This document shows positions 17,517 through 26,243 of a DNA stretch of 64,000 nt, one piece after another (within the stretch, counting starts at the first letter, position 1; each line of letters begins with the position of its first letter). Below the pieces are notes generated by a model. It was not told the DNA's origin. It worked only from the letters and a program-made list of their open reading frames with translations, and did no database searches. The position numbers were made by a program, and so were the translations under genes. Origin of the DNA: Paenibacillus illinoisensis NBRC 15959 (GTDB lineage: Bacteria; Bacillota; Bacilli; Paenibacillales; Paenibacillaceae); NCBI RefSeq assembly GCF_004000925.1, contig NZ_BIME01000004.1, positions 62,001-126,000 on the forward strand. The letters run 5' to 3'.

Positions 17517-19726
17517 GTACGAATAGTAGAGAACAGTCGATGGGGAAAAGATCCTGGTACCATGCAGCGTCGCTGCTCTGGATTTTCCTGATTGGGATGC
17601 AGTGGATTTCGTTTACACAGGAATCCTGGTACACCGAGACGACATCATTGGTATTATGGACGCTGGCTGCGGTCAGTGTGCTGGAGATTATTTTACCTTT
17701 CAAAACGATATACCGTAACATCATCAAGGCCATTGTTCTTATTTATATTTTGCATAAAACGCTCATTGATTACTCTGTCTACATTCCTTACGGTACACTG
17801 AGCGATCGCACGGAGCAATTTCTGCTGCATTTGACCCCGTACATCTGGTTCTCCCTATGCGCATGGGTCATGCTCGAAGCTGCTCTTCGTCTGGTAACGA
17901 CAACACGCCGTATTCTTGTTTTTCTGGGTGTGAACATCGTTTCGATGGGTATTCTGGATTCCTTCACCCAGATTCCACTCTGGATTGAAGTGGCTTGGGT
18001 CATGTTTGCCGGGATGGGGTGGCTCGTTTGCCAGCACTTCCGCAACTTCCAATTGAACTACCCACAGGGCTGGAAACGATTGCTCCGTTATCCGTACAAA
18101 ATACTCGCCAACATCGCAATTATTTTTTCTCTGATTATTGTAGCGAGTGTTAACATGCCCGAAGTACCGCCTACGCTGACAGATCCTTATACGGCATGGC
18201 GTAACTATACCGGAAGCTCTACCAGCCAGACCGGCAACGGGACGCTGGATATTCCAAGTTCCACAGAGTCCGGATACAGCCGTGAAGATAACCAGCTGGG
18301 TGGTGGATTCAACTTTGACTACACACCAGTCATGTCGGTAACGACCAATGAACGGAGTTACTGGCGGGGTGAAACCCGGGAAGAGTACACCGGTACAGGG
18401 TGGGATGACCGCAGACGGGTGTCCACGGAAGATGTGGAAATTGGACAAGCGCTGGAGAATGAGGATGCGGGTAACGTAAACACCAAGCAAGTTACACAAA
18501 AGGTAACCATGCTGAACGATAGTGTGTATCCAATCCTCTTTGGTGCATATTCCATAACTGAGGTAAGTTCGGTCAATGGCGAGAACGATTCAGGTCGGAT
18601 GCTGTGGAATGCAAATCAGGCAGAGCTGCACATTGTCACAGATCGGCAGCAGCCGCAATTCCCTAAAACGTATACGGTTGTATCCGAAGCACCAGTCATC
18701 GTGGAAGATGAGCTCCGTACCAAGACGTTTGATGATCTATATGGAAGCAATCCTGCAGATGACATGTACCTGCAAATGCCATCCCGTTTCCCGGACCGGG
18801 TAACAGAGCTTGCGGCCGAAATAACGGCTGCGGCAAATACGCCGTATGAAAAAGTGGCATTACTGCAAGACTACTTACAACAAAACTTTAATTACACTAA
18901 CAATCCCGATTTATCCCGAAAAGTGAGCAATGACTTTGTTGAAGGATTTTTGTTTGACATCCGTGAGGGGTACTGTGATTATTTCTCTACAGCACTCGTC
19001 ATGATGGCACGTTCGGAAGGTATTCCTGCCCGCTGGGTAAAAGGATATGCCCCTGGCCAAATGTCTCTTAATTCCGACATGCAGGCTCCACGCCAGCCTG
19101 GTTCTGAGATTGAGACCACGTATACCGTGACCAATGCAGATGCCCATTCCTGGGCTGAGGTGTATTTTGGTGAATACGGATGGATTCCGGTTGAAGCGAC
19201 ACCTGGCTTCGATATGCCTCTGTTGACGGAACAGCCTGATGTACAGCCGGTAGACGAGCCTGAAGAACAACCAGAAGAAGAACAGGTTGTAGAAGAAGAG
19301 CAAGTACCTGCACCTGAACAAGCAGCATCCGGCATTCCCGCGTTTGTGATCTGGGCAGCGGTGGCTGTACTTGCTCTATGGGTTGCTTATATGTTCTGGC
19401 GGAATCGCTTCTCACTCCGTTTCTGGCTGCTGCGTCTGCGCACTGGGGGACCACTTACCCCCGAGCAGAAAGTTGTTGCAGAGACGGAACGCTGGATTCG
19501 CTATGTGAAACGAAAAGGATTGACCCGAAGCGGAGACGAGACCCTGCGCGAGTCTGTCAACCGATGGAGTCAGGCCAAACCGGCTGCGGCAGCAACGCTG
19601 CAAGAACTGCTGGCGTTGTTTGAACGCACGCGTTATAGCCCGGCTTCTGTTACTTCGGACGATTGGAAGGCAGTCTATGAGACAGCCTCGAAGCTGCGCA
19701 AGGAACTCAAAGCGGAACGGGCATAG
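17513..19726 (+). CDS. Transglutaminase-like membrane protein, TgpA/DUF3488 type
   Basis: Polytopic membrane protein of 737 residues with an extracytoplasmic transglutaminase-like domain. Six or so hydrophobic segments lie in residues 20-220, then the outer domain. The catalytic Cys is in REGYCDYFSTALV near 485, the His in NADAHSWAEVYF near 545, followed by WIPVEATPGF. A Glu/Pro-rich linker (near 575-605), one more membrane span near 612-630 and a cytoplasmic DUF4129-like tail follow. GGGAGG precedes the ATG at 17513, which overlaps the DUF58 stop. It is the last gene of the moxR operon. The substrate is unknown. Confidence 0.92.
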   Translation: MSTNSREQSMGKRSWYHAASLLWIFLIGMQWISFTQESWYTETTSLVLWTLAAVSVLEIILPFKTIYRNIIKAIVLIYILHKTLIDYSVYIPYGTLSDRTEQFLLHLTPYIWFSLCAWVMLEAALRLVTTTRRILVFLGVNIVSMGILDSFTQIPLWIEVAWVMFAGMGWLVCQHFRNFQLNYPQGWKRLLRYPYKILANIAIIFSLIIVASVNMPEVPPTLTDPYTAWRNYTGSSTSQTGNGTLDIPSSTESGYSREDNQLGGGFNFDYTPVMSVTTNERSYWRGETREEYTGTGWDDRRRVSTEDVEIGQALENEDAGNVNTKQVTQKVTMLNDSVYPILFGAYSITEVSSVNGENDSGRMLWNANQAELHIVTDRQQPQFPKTYTVVSEAPVIVEDELRTKTFDDLYGSNPADDMYLQMPSRFPDRVTELAAEITAAANTPYEKVALLQDYLQQNFNYTNNPDLSRKVSNDFVEGFLFDIREGYCDYFSTALVMMARSEGIPARWVKGYAPGQMSLNSDMQAPRQPGSEIETTYTVTNADAHSWAEVYFGEYGWIPVEATPGFDMPLLTEQPDVQPVDEPEEQPEEEQVVEEEQVPAPEQAASGIPAFVIWAAVAVLALWVAYMFWRNRFSLRFWLLRLRTGGPLTPEQKVVAETERWIRYVKRKGLTRSGDETLRESVNRWSQAKPAAAATLQELLALFERTRYSPASVTSDDWKAVYETASKLRKELKAERA

Positions 19727-19749
19727 AGGATGCCCGTCCCGTTTTTCCT
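19714..19749 (+). terminator. Terminator overlapping the transglutaminase stop codon
   Basis: ACGGGCAT pairs with ATGCCCGT, followed by CCCGTTTTT. The 5' arm contains the last codons and the TAG stop, so terminating ribosomes cover part of the stem. Confidence 0.8.
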
Positions 19750-19802
19750 TTTTCGCATACCATCAGGCACTGTATGCATTTTCAGGAAAGACGGATTTGT
19801 GA

Positions 19803-19808
19803 TATAGT
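19803..19808 (+). promoter_or_regulatory. Candidate promoter of the yqeG operon (extended -10)
   Basis: TG-A-TATAGT forms an extended -10; the -35 region TTTCAG at 17-bp spacing is weak. The implied start near 19815 lies downstream of an in-frame GTG at 19809, which supports the TTG at 19836 as the true yqeG start. Confidence 0.45.
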
Positions 19809-19835
19809 GTGTCGTATGAAACTGAGGTGACTTCT

Positions 19836-20363
19836 TTGTTTAAAATGTTAATGCCCAAGCTGCGAGTAGACACGGTTTTTGACATAAATCTGGAAGAGCT
19901 GTACGCTCAAGGCTACCGTGGAATTATAACTGATCTGGATAATACGCTTGTCGGTGCCAAAGCTCCTGATGCCACGCCGGAACTGATTGAATGGTTTGCG
20001 CGTGTGAAAGAGGCGGGTTTCAAGCTGATGATCGTGTCCAATAACAATTTGAACCGTGTATCTTTGTTTGCGACTCCGCTGGATATCCAGTTTGTGCATA
20101 GTGCACGCAAACCATCGAATGCACCGTTTCGTAGAGCAATGAAGATGATGGAGCTTACTCCAGAAAAAACGATTGTTGTAGGCGATCAGATGCTTACGGA
20201 TGTATATGGAGGAAACCGACTGGGACTTTATACGGTCTTGGTACTGCCCATTTCCATCGGTGATGAAGGTTTCATGACCCGCTTCAATCGTCGCGTGGAA
20301 CGGATTGCTCTAACCAGTTTGCGCAAGAAAGGCTTATGGCTTGAGGAGGAAAAGAAGAAATGA
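19836..20363 (+). CDS. yqeG: YqeG family HAD-type phosphatase
   Basis: HAD-superfamily phosphatase of unknown substrate, 175 residues from TTG at 19836 (B. subtilis YqeG is of like size). Motif I is DLDNTLVG near 31, motif II MIVSNNN near 59, and the acidic motif GDQMLTDVYGG near 107. The ribosome site GAGGTGA sits five bases before the TTG; the ORF can be extended to a GTG at 19809, which lacks a ribosome site. Its stop overlaps yqeH by 4 bp, so they are translationally coupled. Confidence 0.9.
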   Translation: MFKMLMPKLRVDTVFDINLEELYAQGYRGIITDLDNTLVGAKAPDATPELIEWFARVKEAGFKLMIVSNNNLNRVSLFATPLDIQFVHSARKPSNAPFRRAMKMMELTPEKTIVVGDQMLTDVYGGNRLGLYTVLVLPISIGDEGFMTRFNRRVERIALTSLRKKGLWLEEEKKK

Positions 20364-21487
20364 CAGAAACGCATAACGGCAATCCTGCCGTAAGATGCAG
20401 TGGATGCGGAGTGCATCTGCAAACGGAAAATCCGGACAAACCGGGATTCATTCCGGAGAAAGCGCTGGATCGTGAACCGGTCATATGTCAGCGTTGTTTC
20501 CGGATCAAAAACTACAATGAGTCATCATCCGTCACGGTTGATCAGGACGAATTCCTGGCTCTTCTCAGCAAAATCGGGGATAAGGATGCACTTGTCATCC
20601 ATATCGTTGATCTGTTTGACTTTGACGGCAGCATCATTTCCGGTCTGCAGCGTTTTGTAGGGAACAATCCGGTTCTGCTGGCTGTTAACAAAACGGACCT
20701 GCTCCCTAAGGTAACCAACTGGAACAAGGTTCGTAACTGGGTACAGAAGCAGGCTAAGGAGCAAGGTTTGCGTACGGTGGATATCGTGCTCTGCAGCGCC
20801 AAGCAAAATCAGGGATTTGATCGCCTGCTGGAGCTTGTTGGTACCTATCGCGAGGATCGTGACGTATACGTGGTCGGCGGTACCAATGTGGGTAAATCGA
20901 CATTGATTAACCGTCTGATCCGCGACTACAGCGATTTGGAGCAGGAACTGACAACCTCCCGTTATCCGGGAACGACGCTGGATATGGTTAACATTCCATT
21001 GGATGATGGCAAATTTATTATTGATACGCCGGGAATCGTGTATCCATGGCGTTTCAGTGAGATCGTATCACGCAAAGATCTGGCAGCCATCATGCCGGAC
21101 AAGCCGCTTAAACCGGCCGTGTATCAATTAAATGCCGGACAGACGCTGTTCTTTGGTGCCATGGCTCGTTTTGATTTCATTGAAGGTGATCGTCAGTCCT
21201 TCACTTGTTATACAAGCAATGCAATCGATATTCACCGGACGAAGCTGGAGCGTGCAGATGATCTGTATCGTGACCACGCCGGAGAACTGCTGTCCCCGCC
21301 AAGCCGGGAGGATGCAGCGGACATGCCTGAATGGACTCGGCATGAGTTCCGTATCAAACGCGGCAGCCAGTCCGATGTGTTCATATCCGGTCTGGGCTGG
21401 ATCAAGGTCAATGGTGAGAATGGGGCGCTTGTCGCTGTACATGCACCAAAAGGTATTCGAGTGCTGGTTCGTCCATCTTTGATCTAG
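20360..21487 (+). CDS. yqeH: Ribosome biogenesis GTPase YqeH
   Basis: Circularly permuted GTPase needed for assembly of the 30S subunit; 375 residues. An N-terminal zinc finger has CSGCG at 12-16 and CQRC near 43. The G motifs occur in permuted order: NKTDLL (G4) near 114, CSAK (G5) near 147, GGTNVGKST (G1) near 173, and DTPGI (G3) near 222. The C-terminal RNA-binding part ends in a beta-rich region. It is embedded in the conserved yqeG-yqeH-aroE-yhbY-nadD-yqeK-rsfS order. Confidence 0.96.
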   Translation: MTETHNGNPAVRCSGCGVHLQTENPDKPGFIPEKALDREPVICQRCFRIKNYNESSSVTVDQDEFLALLSKIGDKDALVIHIVDLFDFDGSIISGLQRFVGNNPVLLAVNKTDLLPKVTNWNKVRNWVQKQAKEQGLRTVDIVLCSAKQNQGFDRLLELVGTYREDRDVYVVGGTNVGKSTLINRLIRDYSDLEQELTTSRYPGTTLDMVNIPLDDGKFIIDTPGIVYPWRFSEIVSRKDLAAIMPDKPLKPAVYQLNAGQTLFFGAMARFDFIEGDRQSFTCYTSNAIDIHRTKLERADDLYRDHAGELLSPPSREDAADMPEWTRHEFRIKRGSQSDVFISGLGWIKVNGENGALVAVHAPKGIRVLVRPSLI

Positions 21488-21528
21488 TTATACGGCAAAT
21501 TGATTCTCTATAGATCGGGGGCAGACGC

Positions 21529-22398
21529 ATGCCAGAACAAAAGAATACCTATACTTCACTTCCTGTTTTGCTCGGAGTTTTTGGAGATCCGATTGGTCAT
21601 TCCAAGTCACCTGCCATGCATAATGCGGCTCTTGTGACAGCGGGTGTGAACGGATTGTATATGCCGCTTCATGTTCGTCCAGAGCAGCTGGAAGCAGCCG
21701 TTAAAGGTATTGTTGCCTTGGGGTACCGGGGTGTTAATGTAACAATACCTCACAAAGAAGAAGTGATGAAATACCTCGATGTCATTGATGAAAGTGCACG
21801 GCTGATTGGTGCTGTAAACACGATCGTCAACGATAATGGTAAACTGACTGGGTACAATACCGATGGTATTGGTTATGTTCGTTCGTTGAAGGAAGAAGCA
21901 GTGCCGGAACTCGCAGGCAAGAAGATTGCAGTTCTTGGGGCAGGAGGCGCTGCAAGAGGCGCCATCTATGCTCTGGCACTGGAGAAGCCGGAACGGATTA
22001 GCATCCTGAATCGTACAGCAGAGAGAGCAGAGGCTCTTGCCTCCGATTTGAGAAGGCACGGATTGGGTAACATTACTGGCAGCGGCATGGAAGAGGCTGC
22101 AGCTGTGTTAGCCTCGGCTGATATCGTGATCAACACTACGGCGGCAGGCATGCATCCGCATATCGATGATGTACCTGTGAATCCGGAGTTGATTCGGGAA
22201 GGTGCGGCCGTGAGTGATTTAATCTATAATCCGCTGGAGACACGCTTGCTGCGAGAAGCACGTTTGCGTGGATGCGTTGTGCACGGCGGCCTAGGTATGT
22301 TTGTGTATCAGGGCGCGGTCGCATTTGAACACTGGCTCGGCATTCCTGCGCCAGTTGAGACCATGAGACGCGCTGTATTGGATAGTTTTAATAAGTGA
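21529..22398 (+). CDS. aroE: Shikimate dehydrogenase (NADP+)
   Basis: Reduces 3-dehydroshikimate to shikimate in aromatic amino acid synthesis; 289 residues. The substrate-binding N-terminus reads GDPIGHSKSPAMHN near 18-31, the catalytic Lys is in NVTIPHK near 74, and the Asp in GYNTDGIG near 112. The NADP site is GAGGAARG near 136 with NRT near 162. Its position between yqeH and yhbY is the same as in B. subtilis. Confidence 0.96.
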   Translation: MPEQKNTYTSLPVLLGVFGDPIGHSKSPAMHNAALVTAGVNGLYMPLHVRPEQLEAAVKGIVALGYRGVNVTIPHKEEVMKYLDVIDESARLIGAVNTIVNDNGKLTGYNTDGIGYVRSLKEEAVPELAGKKIAVLGAGGAARGAIYALALEKPERISILNRTAERAEALASDLRRHGLGNITGSGMEEAAAVLASADIVINTTAAGMHPHIDDVPVNPELIREGAAVSDLIYNPLETRLLREARLRGCVVHGGLGMFVYQGAVAFEHWLGIPAPVETMRRAVLDSFNK

Positions 22399-22482
22399 AA
22401 AATATCATTGAACGGTCAGGCAACAGACAGACGAAAAACGCTGTTTCAGTGCCTGCCGGGCATAAGGAGTTATGGAGTAATT

Positions 22483-22773
22483 ATGTTAAACGGTAAACAA
22501 AAGCGCTTTTTGCGCTCACAAGCACATCATCTGACCCCTGTATTTCAGATCGGCAAAGGGGGCACCAATGATCATCTGTTCCGTCACATCGAAGAGGCAA
22601 TCGAGAAACGTGAACTGATGAAAGTGCAAGTGTTGAACAACTGTCTGGATGACAAAAACGAAATCGCTGAAGAAGTGGCTCGGGAAACCGGCAGCGAACT
22701 GGTGCAGATTATCGGAAGCACCATCATCCTGTACAAGGAATCACGCGACAACAAACAAATCGAACTTCCTTAG
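22483..22773 (+). CDS. yhbY: YhbY/CRS1-type RNA-binding protein
   Basis: Small ribosome-associated RNA-binding protein (YqeI in B. subtilis), 96 residues. The CRM domain shows LNGKQKRFLRSQAHHL at the N-terminus and the GxxG loop GKGG near 25-28, then ETGSELVQIIGSTIILYK near the end. The frame opens at 22408, but GGAG sites near 22463-22477 and family length favour the ATG at 22483. It is followed 13 bp later by nadD. Confidence 0.92.
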   Translation: MLNGKQKRFLRSQAHHLTPVFQIGKGGTNDHLFRHIEEAIEKRELMKVQVLNNCLDDKNEIAEEVARETGSELVQIIGSTIILYKESRDNKQIELP

Positions 22774-22786
22774 GACGGTGACACAG

Positions 22787-23377
22787 GTGAAGATTGGCAT
22801 CATGGGCGGGACGTTTGATCCGATCCACATGGGACATCTGCTTGCTGCCGAAGCTGCAAGAGATTCACATGCCCTAGATGAGATCTGGTTTATGCCTTCC
22901 CATGTTCCGCCCCATAAACGCGGAGCTGGAGCTTCGGGACAGCAGCGCCTGGATATGACTGAGGCTGCGGTACAAGGTGTGGAGCAGTATGAAGTGCTGG
23001 GCATCGAAATGGAACTCGGCGGGGTGTCCTATACGATCGATACGATGAAGGAACTGTGGCGCCGTTATCCGGAGCATGAATTTTATTTCATTATCGGAGC
23101 GGACATGGTGAACTATCTTCCGAAGTGGGAACAGATTGAAGAACTGGCTGCCAAATTAACCTTTATTGGTGTGGGGCGGCCAGGATTTCAGCTGCATCTG
23201 GATGACCTGCCGGAGGAACTGCAGGACAGCGTGCTGCTGGCGGAGATGCCCCTGGTGGACATTTCATCCACGGCTGTTCGCAGGAGACTTGCTAAGGGGC
23301 ATTCGGTACGGTTCATGATCCCTGATGCAGTTCATCAATATATTGTAAGGAGCGGTTTATATGGGGCTAAGCCGTGA
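22787..23377 (+). CDS. nadD: Nicotinate-nucleotide adenylyltransferase
   Basis: Makes nicotinic acid adenine dinucleotide from NaMN and ATP in NAD synthesis; 196 residues. The nucleotidyltransferase signature GGTFDPIHMGHL is at residues 6-17 and ISSTAVRRRL near 163. The start is GTG at 22787; the frame is open far upstream through the end of yhbY, but family N-termini begin just before GGTFDP. It overlaps yqeK by 17 bp. Confidence 0.95.
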   Translation: MKIGIMGGTFDPIHMGHLLAAEAARDSHALDEIWFMPSHVPPHKRGAGASGQQRLDMTEAAVQGVEQYEVLGIEMELGGVSYTIDTMKELWRRYPEHEFYFIIGADMVNYLPKWEQIEELAAKLTFIGVGRPGFQLHLDDLPEELQDSVLLAEMPLVDISSTAVRRRLAKGHSVRFMIPDAVHQYIVRSGLYGAKP

Positions 23378-23927
23378 AGAATTAATTAAGGCCGTTTCCG
23401 GTCAGATGCCGGAGAAGCGCTGGAAGCATACGCTTGGCGTAATGGAAAAGGCCGTCCAGTTGGCAGAGAAGTATGGGGCGGATCCTGTCAAAGCAGACCT
23501 CGCAGCCATACTGCATGACGTAGCCAAGTACTGGCCTGTATCCGAGATGGAAGCGGTCATCCGTGAAAACGGATTGAACGAAGAACTTTTACAGCATGAC
23601 AAGCAGCTCTGGCACTCTGAAGTAGGTGCTTTTGTGGCACAGCGCGATTATGGTGTTGATGATCCGGAAATCATTAACGCAATCCGCTGGCATACTTCCG
23701 GGCGTGTAGGTATGAGTCTGCTCGATAAGGTCGTATGTCTTGCTGACTATATTGAACCGGGAAGAGATTTCCCAGGCGTAGATCACATTCGTGAGCAGGC
23801 AGAGCGCAGCTTGGAAGAGGGACTGATTGCCGGTTTTGATTCCACGATCAGCTTGCTGATCTCGCAGCGCCGCGTCATTTATCCGCTGACGATGTTGTCG
23901 CGGAATGATCTGATTGCACACTTATAA
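23361..23927 (+). CDS. yqeK: YqeK family HD-domain hydrolase (predicted Ap4A hydrolase)
   Basis: HD-superfamily phosphohydrolase, 188 residues. H22 (KHTLGVM), H50-D51 (AAILHDVAKYW) and D124 (VCLADYIEPGR) give the metal site. The YqeK family hydrolyses diadenosine tetraphosphate symmetrically. It overlaps nadD by 17 bp, which suggests translational coupling, and it is followed 17 bp later by rsfS. Confidence 0.93.
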   Translation: MGLSREELIKAVSGQMPEKRWKHTLGVMEKAVQLAEKYGADPVKADLAAILHDVAKYWPVSEMEAVIRENGLNEELLQHDKQLWHSEVGAFVAQRDYGVDDPEIINAIRWHTSGRVGMSLLDKVVCLADYIEPGRDFPGVDHIREQAERSLEEGLIAGFDSTISLLISQRRVIYPLTMLSRNDLIAHL

Positions 23928-23944
23928 AATATGGAGGTTGGTTC

Positions 23945-24292
23945 ATGACAGTATCATCGAAAGAACTTATGAATATGGCGGTAACCGCCGCTGACGATAA
24001 AAAGGCATCGAACATTGTAGCACTGGACCTGAAAGGCATCTCTCTGGTTGCAGACTATTTCGTAATCTGTCACGGTAATTCCGATACACAGGTTCAGTCC
24101 ATCGCAACAGAAATTCGCAAACAGGCACATGCAGCTGGCGTTAACATTAAAGGAATCGAGGGCATGGATTCCGCACGTTGGGTGCTGATGGATATGGGCG
24201 ACGTGGTTGTGCATATTTTCCATCGTGATGAGCGCGAATATTACAACATTGAACGGCTATGGTCTGACGCCAAAGTGGTGGAAACGGTATGA
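23945..24292 (+). CDS. rsfS: Ribosome silencing factor RsfS
   Basis: Binds ribosomal protein L14 and blocks subunit joining in slow growth; 115 residues, typical length. Motifs are VALDLKGISLVADYFVICHGNS (in parts, near 25-46), GWxVLMDMGDVVVHIF as ARWVLMDMGDVVVHIF near 80-95, and YYNIERLW near 100. ATGGAGG precedes the ATG. The stop overlaps the next gene by 4 bp (ATGA). Confidence 0.96.
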   Translation: MTVSSKELMNMAVTAADDKKASNIVALDLKGISLVADYFVICHGNSDTQVQSIATEIRKQAHAAGVNIKGIEGMDSARWVLMDMGDVVVHIFHRDEREYYNIERLWSDAKVVETV

Positions 24293-25194
24293 GTTTGATT
24301 GCAGGCACGGTCGTCTCCCTGCCCGTCGATCGGGAAGTATCGCCTTTTGGCTACTTTTTGACGACAGGATCGGAAGATGTACTGCTTCACTATACGGAAC
24401 TCACACGGGATGTCAAAATCGGGGAGACGCTCGAAGTCTTTTTGTTCTTTGATACAGAGGACCGCTTGGCAGCAACCATGAAAAAACCATATCTCACTCT
24501 CGGCGAAATGGCCCGACTGGTTGTGGCAGATATACACCCACGCCTTGGCTGTTTCCTTGAGATGGGACTTGGACGGCAGCTGCTGCTCCCTATCCGTGAA
24601 TTGCCCGAATTGGAAGAACTACGTCCACACGTGGGCGATGAAGTTTTTGTTATTATGGAACATGACAAGCAGGGGCGTCTTCGTGCCAAATTGGCCGGGG
24701 AACGTGAGCTTGCTCCCTTGTCATTCCACGCTCCAACATCATGGTTGAACGAATGGGTGGAAGCAACGGTGTACAAACCTTTGCAGATGGGTACTTTTGT
24801 GCTTGTAGAAGGCGGGGTACTTGGCTTCGGTGCTATCGGCATGATTCATTCATCTGAGCGCAACAGAATGCTGCGGCTGGGTGAAAAGGTGAAGTGTCGG
24901 GTAACGCTGGTTCGTGAAGACGGGCGTGTTAACCTGGCCATGTCCCCTCGCAAAGAGGTAGGCCGTAACGAAGATGCGGACAAACTTCTGGCGTTTATGA
25001 AAGAGCGCCCTACGGGCGGTATGCCTTATTCGGATGCCACTCCACCGGATATCATCAAGCAGCGCTTTGGAATCAGCAAATCTGCTTTTAAGCGTGCTTT
25101 GGGCAAGCTGATGAAAGACGGACTGGTGACGCAGAAGGAAAACTGGACGTATTTGACGGAGTCAGCTCCCAAAGATTCAAGTGAAAACAAGTAA
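24289..25194 (+). CDS. cvfB: S1-like RNA-binding protein, CvfB family
   Basis: 301 residues with S1-type OB folds: about 1-65, 70-140 and 150-225, the last with VKCRVTLVREDGRVNLAMSPRK. A winged-helix-like C-terminus follows (IIKQRFGISKSAFKRALGKL near 260-280). This order matches CvfB of Staphylococcus and YitL of B. subtilis, which affect virulence gene expression by an unclear RNA-linked route. The gene is coupled to rsfS by a 4-bp overlap; this position is not that of B. subtilis yitL. Confidence 0.85.
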   Translation: MSLIAGTVVSLPVDREVSPFGYFLTTGSEDVLLHYTELTRDVKIGETLEVFLFFDTEDRLAATMKKPYLTLGEMARLVVADIHPRLGCFLEMGLGRQLLLPIRELPELEELRPHVGDEVFVIMEHDKQGRLRAKLAGERELAPLSFHAPTSWLNEWVEATVYKPLQMGTFVLVEGGVLGFGAIGMIHSSERNRMLRLGEKVKCRVTLVREDGRVNLAMSPRKEVGRNEDADKLLAFMKERPTGGMPYSDATPPDIIKQRFGISKSAFKRALGKLMKDGLVTQKENWTYLTESAPKDSSENK

Positions 25195-25222
25195 TCGTTA
25201 ACGACATATTGGAACGAAGGAA

Positions 25223-25270
25223 GGCAGGGCAAGGCTGGGTGAACTCCGGACGCGCCCCTGCTTTTTCTTT
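25223..25270 (+). terminator. Terminator between the cvfB-like gene and yqeM
   Basis: GCAGGGC pairs with GCCCCTGC across a long loop, followed by TTTTTCTTTT. It overlaps a possible upstream TTG start of yqeM at 25270, which supports the ATG at 25309. Confidence 0.7.
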
Positions 25271-25308
25271 TGGAATCGGAAAATGAAATTGAAAGTGCGG
25301 TGCCTGAC

Positions 25309-26079
25309 ATGTCTTACCGTAAATTTGCTTATGTGTACGATGAATTAATGGAAGATATGCCTTATCCGGACTGGATAAGGTTTGCAAGAACAGCTTGGGA
25401 GCAGCACGGCATGCCCAAGAGCGTAGCCGAGCTTGGATGTGGAACAGGGTCCATTACGATCCCGCTGGTCAACTCGGGGTTTGAAGTGACCGGCATTGAT
25501 CTGTCTGCGGATATGTTATCTGTAGCGCGAAGCAAAATGGAGGGAACCCCTCAAGGTCATCGATTGTATCGTGAAGGCAGTGTCCGCTGGGTTCAGCAGG
25601 ATATGCGGGATTGGAGAGTACCCGAACCGGTAGATTCAGTAATCTCCTTCTGTGACTGCATTAATTATTTGCTGGAAAAGGAAGATGTCATTCGTACGTT
25701 CCAGCGTACCTACGAGATGCTGAAGCCGGAAGGGACATTCCTGTTTGATGTACACCATCCAGACACCTTGATCCGCTATGAAGAAGAGCAGCCTTTTGTC
25801 CTGGATGAACGCTCCGTATCCTATATCTGGACCTGCGACATGGATCTTGAACGGTGTGAGATTGAGCATCATCTCAGCATTTTCTCCCGGGTGGATGACG
25901 GCGGCAAGGACATGTACCAGCGGTTTGAAGAGGTTCACATTCAGCGTGCATACGATCCGGACTGGATGAAGCTGGAACTGACCAAAGCTGGATTCAGGAA
26001 TGTCCGTGTATATGCTGATTTCACATGGAAAGAAGCTGGAGAAGGCGCGCAGCGGCTATTTTACGTCGCGGTGAAGTAG
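25309..26079 (+). CDS. yqeM: Class I SAM-dependent methyltransferase, YqeM type
   Basis: Methyltransferase of unknown substrate, 256 residues. The N-terminus MSYRKFAYVYDELMEDMPY is nearly that of B. subtilis YqeM, which fixes the start at 25309 although no strong ribosome site precedes it. Motif I is VAELGCGTGSITIPL near 41, motif II GIDLSADML near 64, and the post-motif SFCDCINYLLE near 116. It closes the yqeG-yqeM group in the conserved order; the co-localisation with ribosome assembly genes hints at an RNA substrate but proves nothing. Confidence 0.9.
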   Translation: MSYRKFAYVYDELMEDMPYPDWIRFARTAWEQHGMPKSVAELGCGTGSITIPLVNSGFEVTGIDLSADMLSVARSKMEGTPQGHRLYREGSVRWVQQDMRDWRVPEPVDSVISFCDCINYLLEKEDVIRTFQRTYEMLKPEGTFLFDVHHPDTLIRYEEEQPFVLDERSVSYIWTCDMDLERCEIEHHLSIFSRVDDGGKDMYQRFEEVHIQRAYDPDWMKLELTKAGFRNVRVYADFTWKEAGEGAQRLFYVAVK

Positions 26080-26091
26080 ATTGCAGATAGG

Positions 26092-26127
26092 GACCGTCCT
26101 TGCAACAGTGAGGGCGGTTTTTTTCTG
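26092..26127 (+). terminator. Terminator of yqeM
   Basis: ACCGTCCT pairs with AGGGCGGT (one G-U pair) around a ten-base loop, followed by TTTTTT. Confidence 0.82.
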
Positions 26128-26243
26128 TTTTTATGATGAAATGCATTGTCAGCAAGGGTGAAGAGAGCCATAATGGACAAGAATGGAAAACGATTACAAG
26201 ATCTTAATGATTAGAATTCGTATTGATAAAAAGGTGGTGCAGA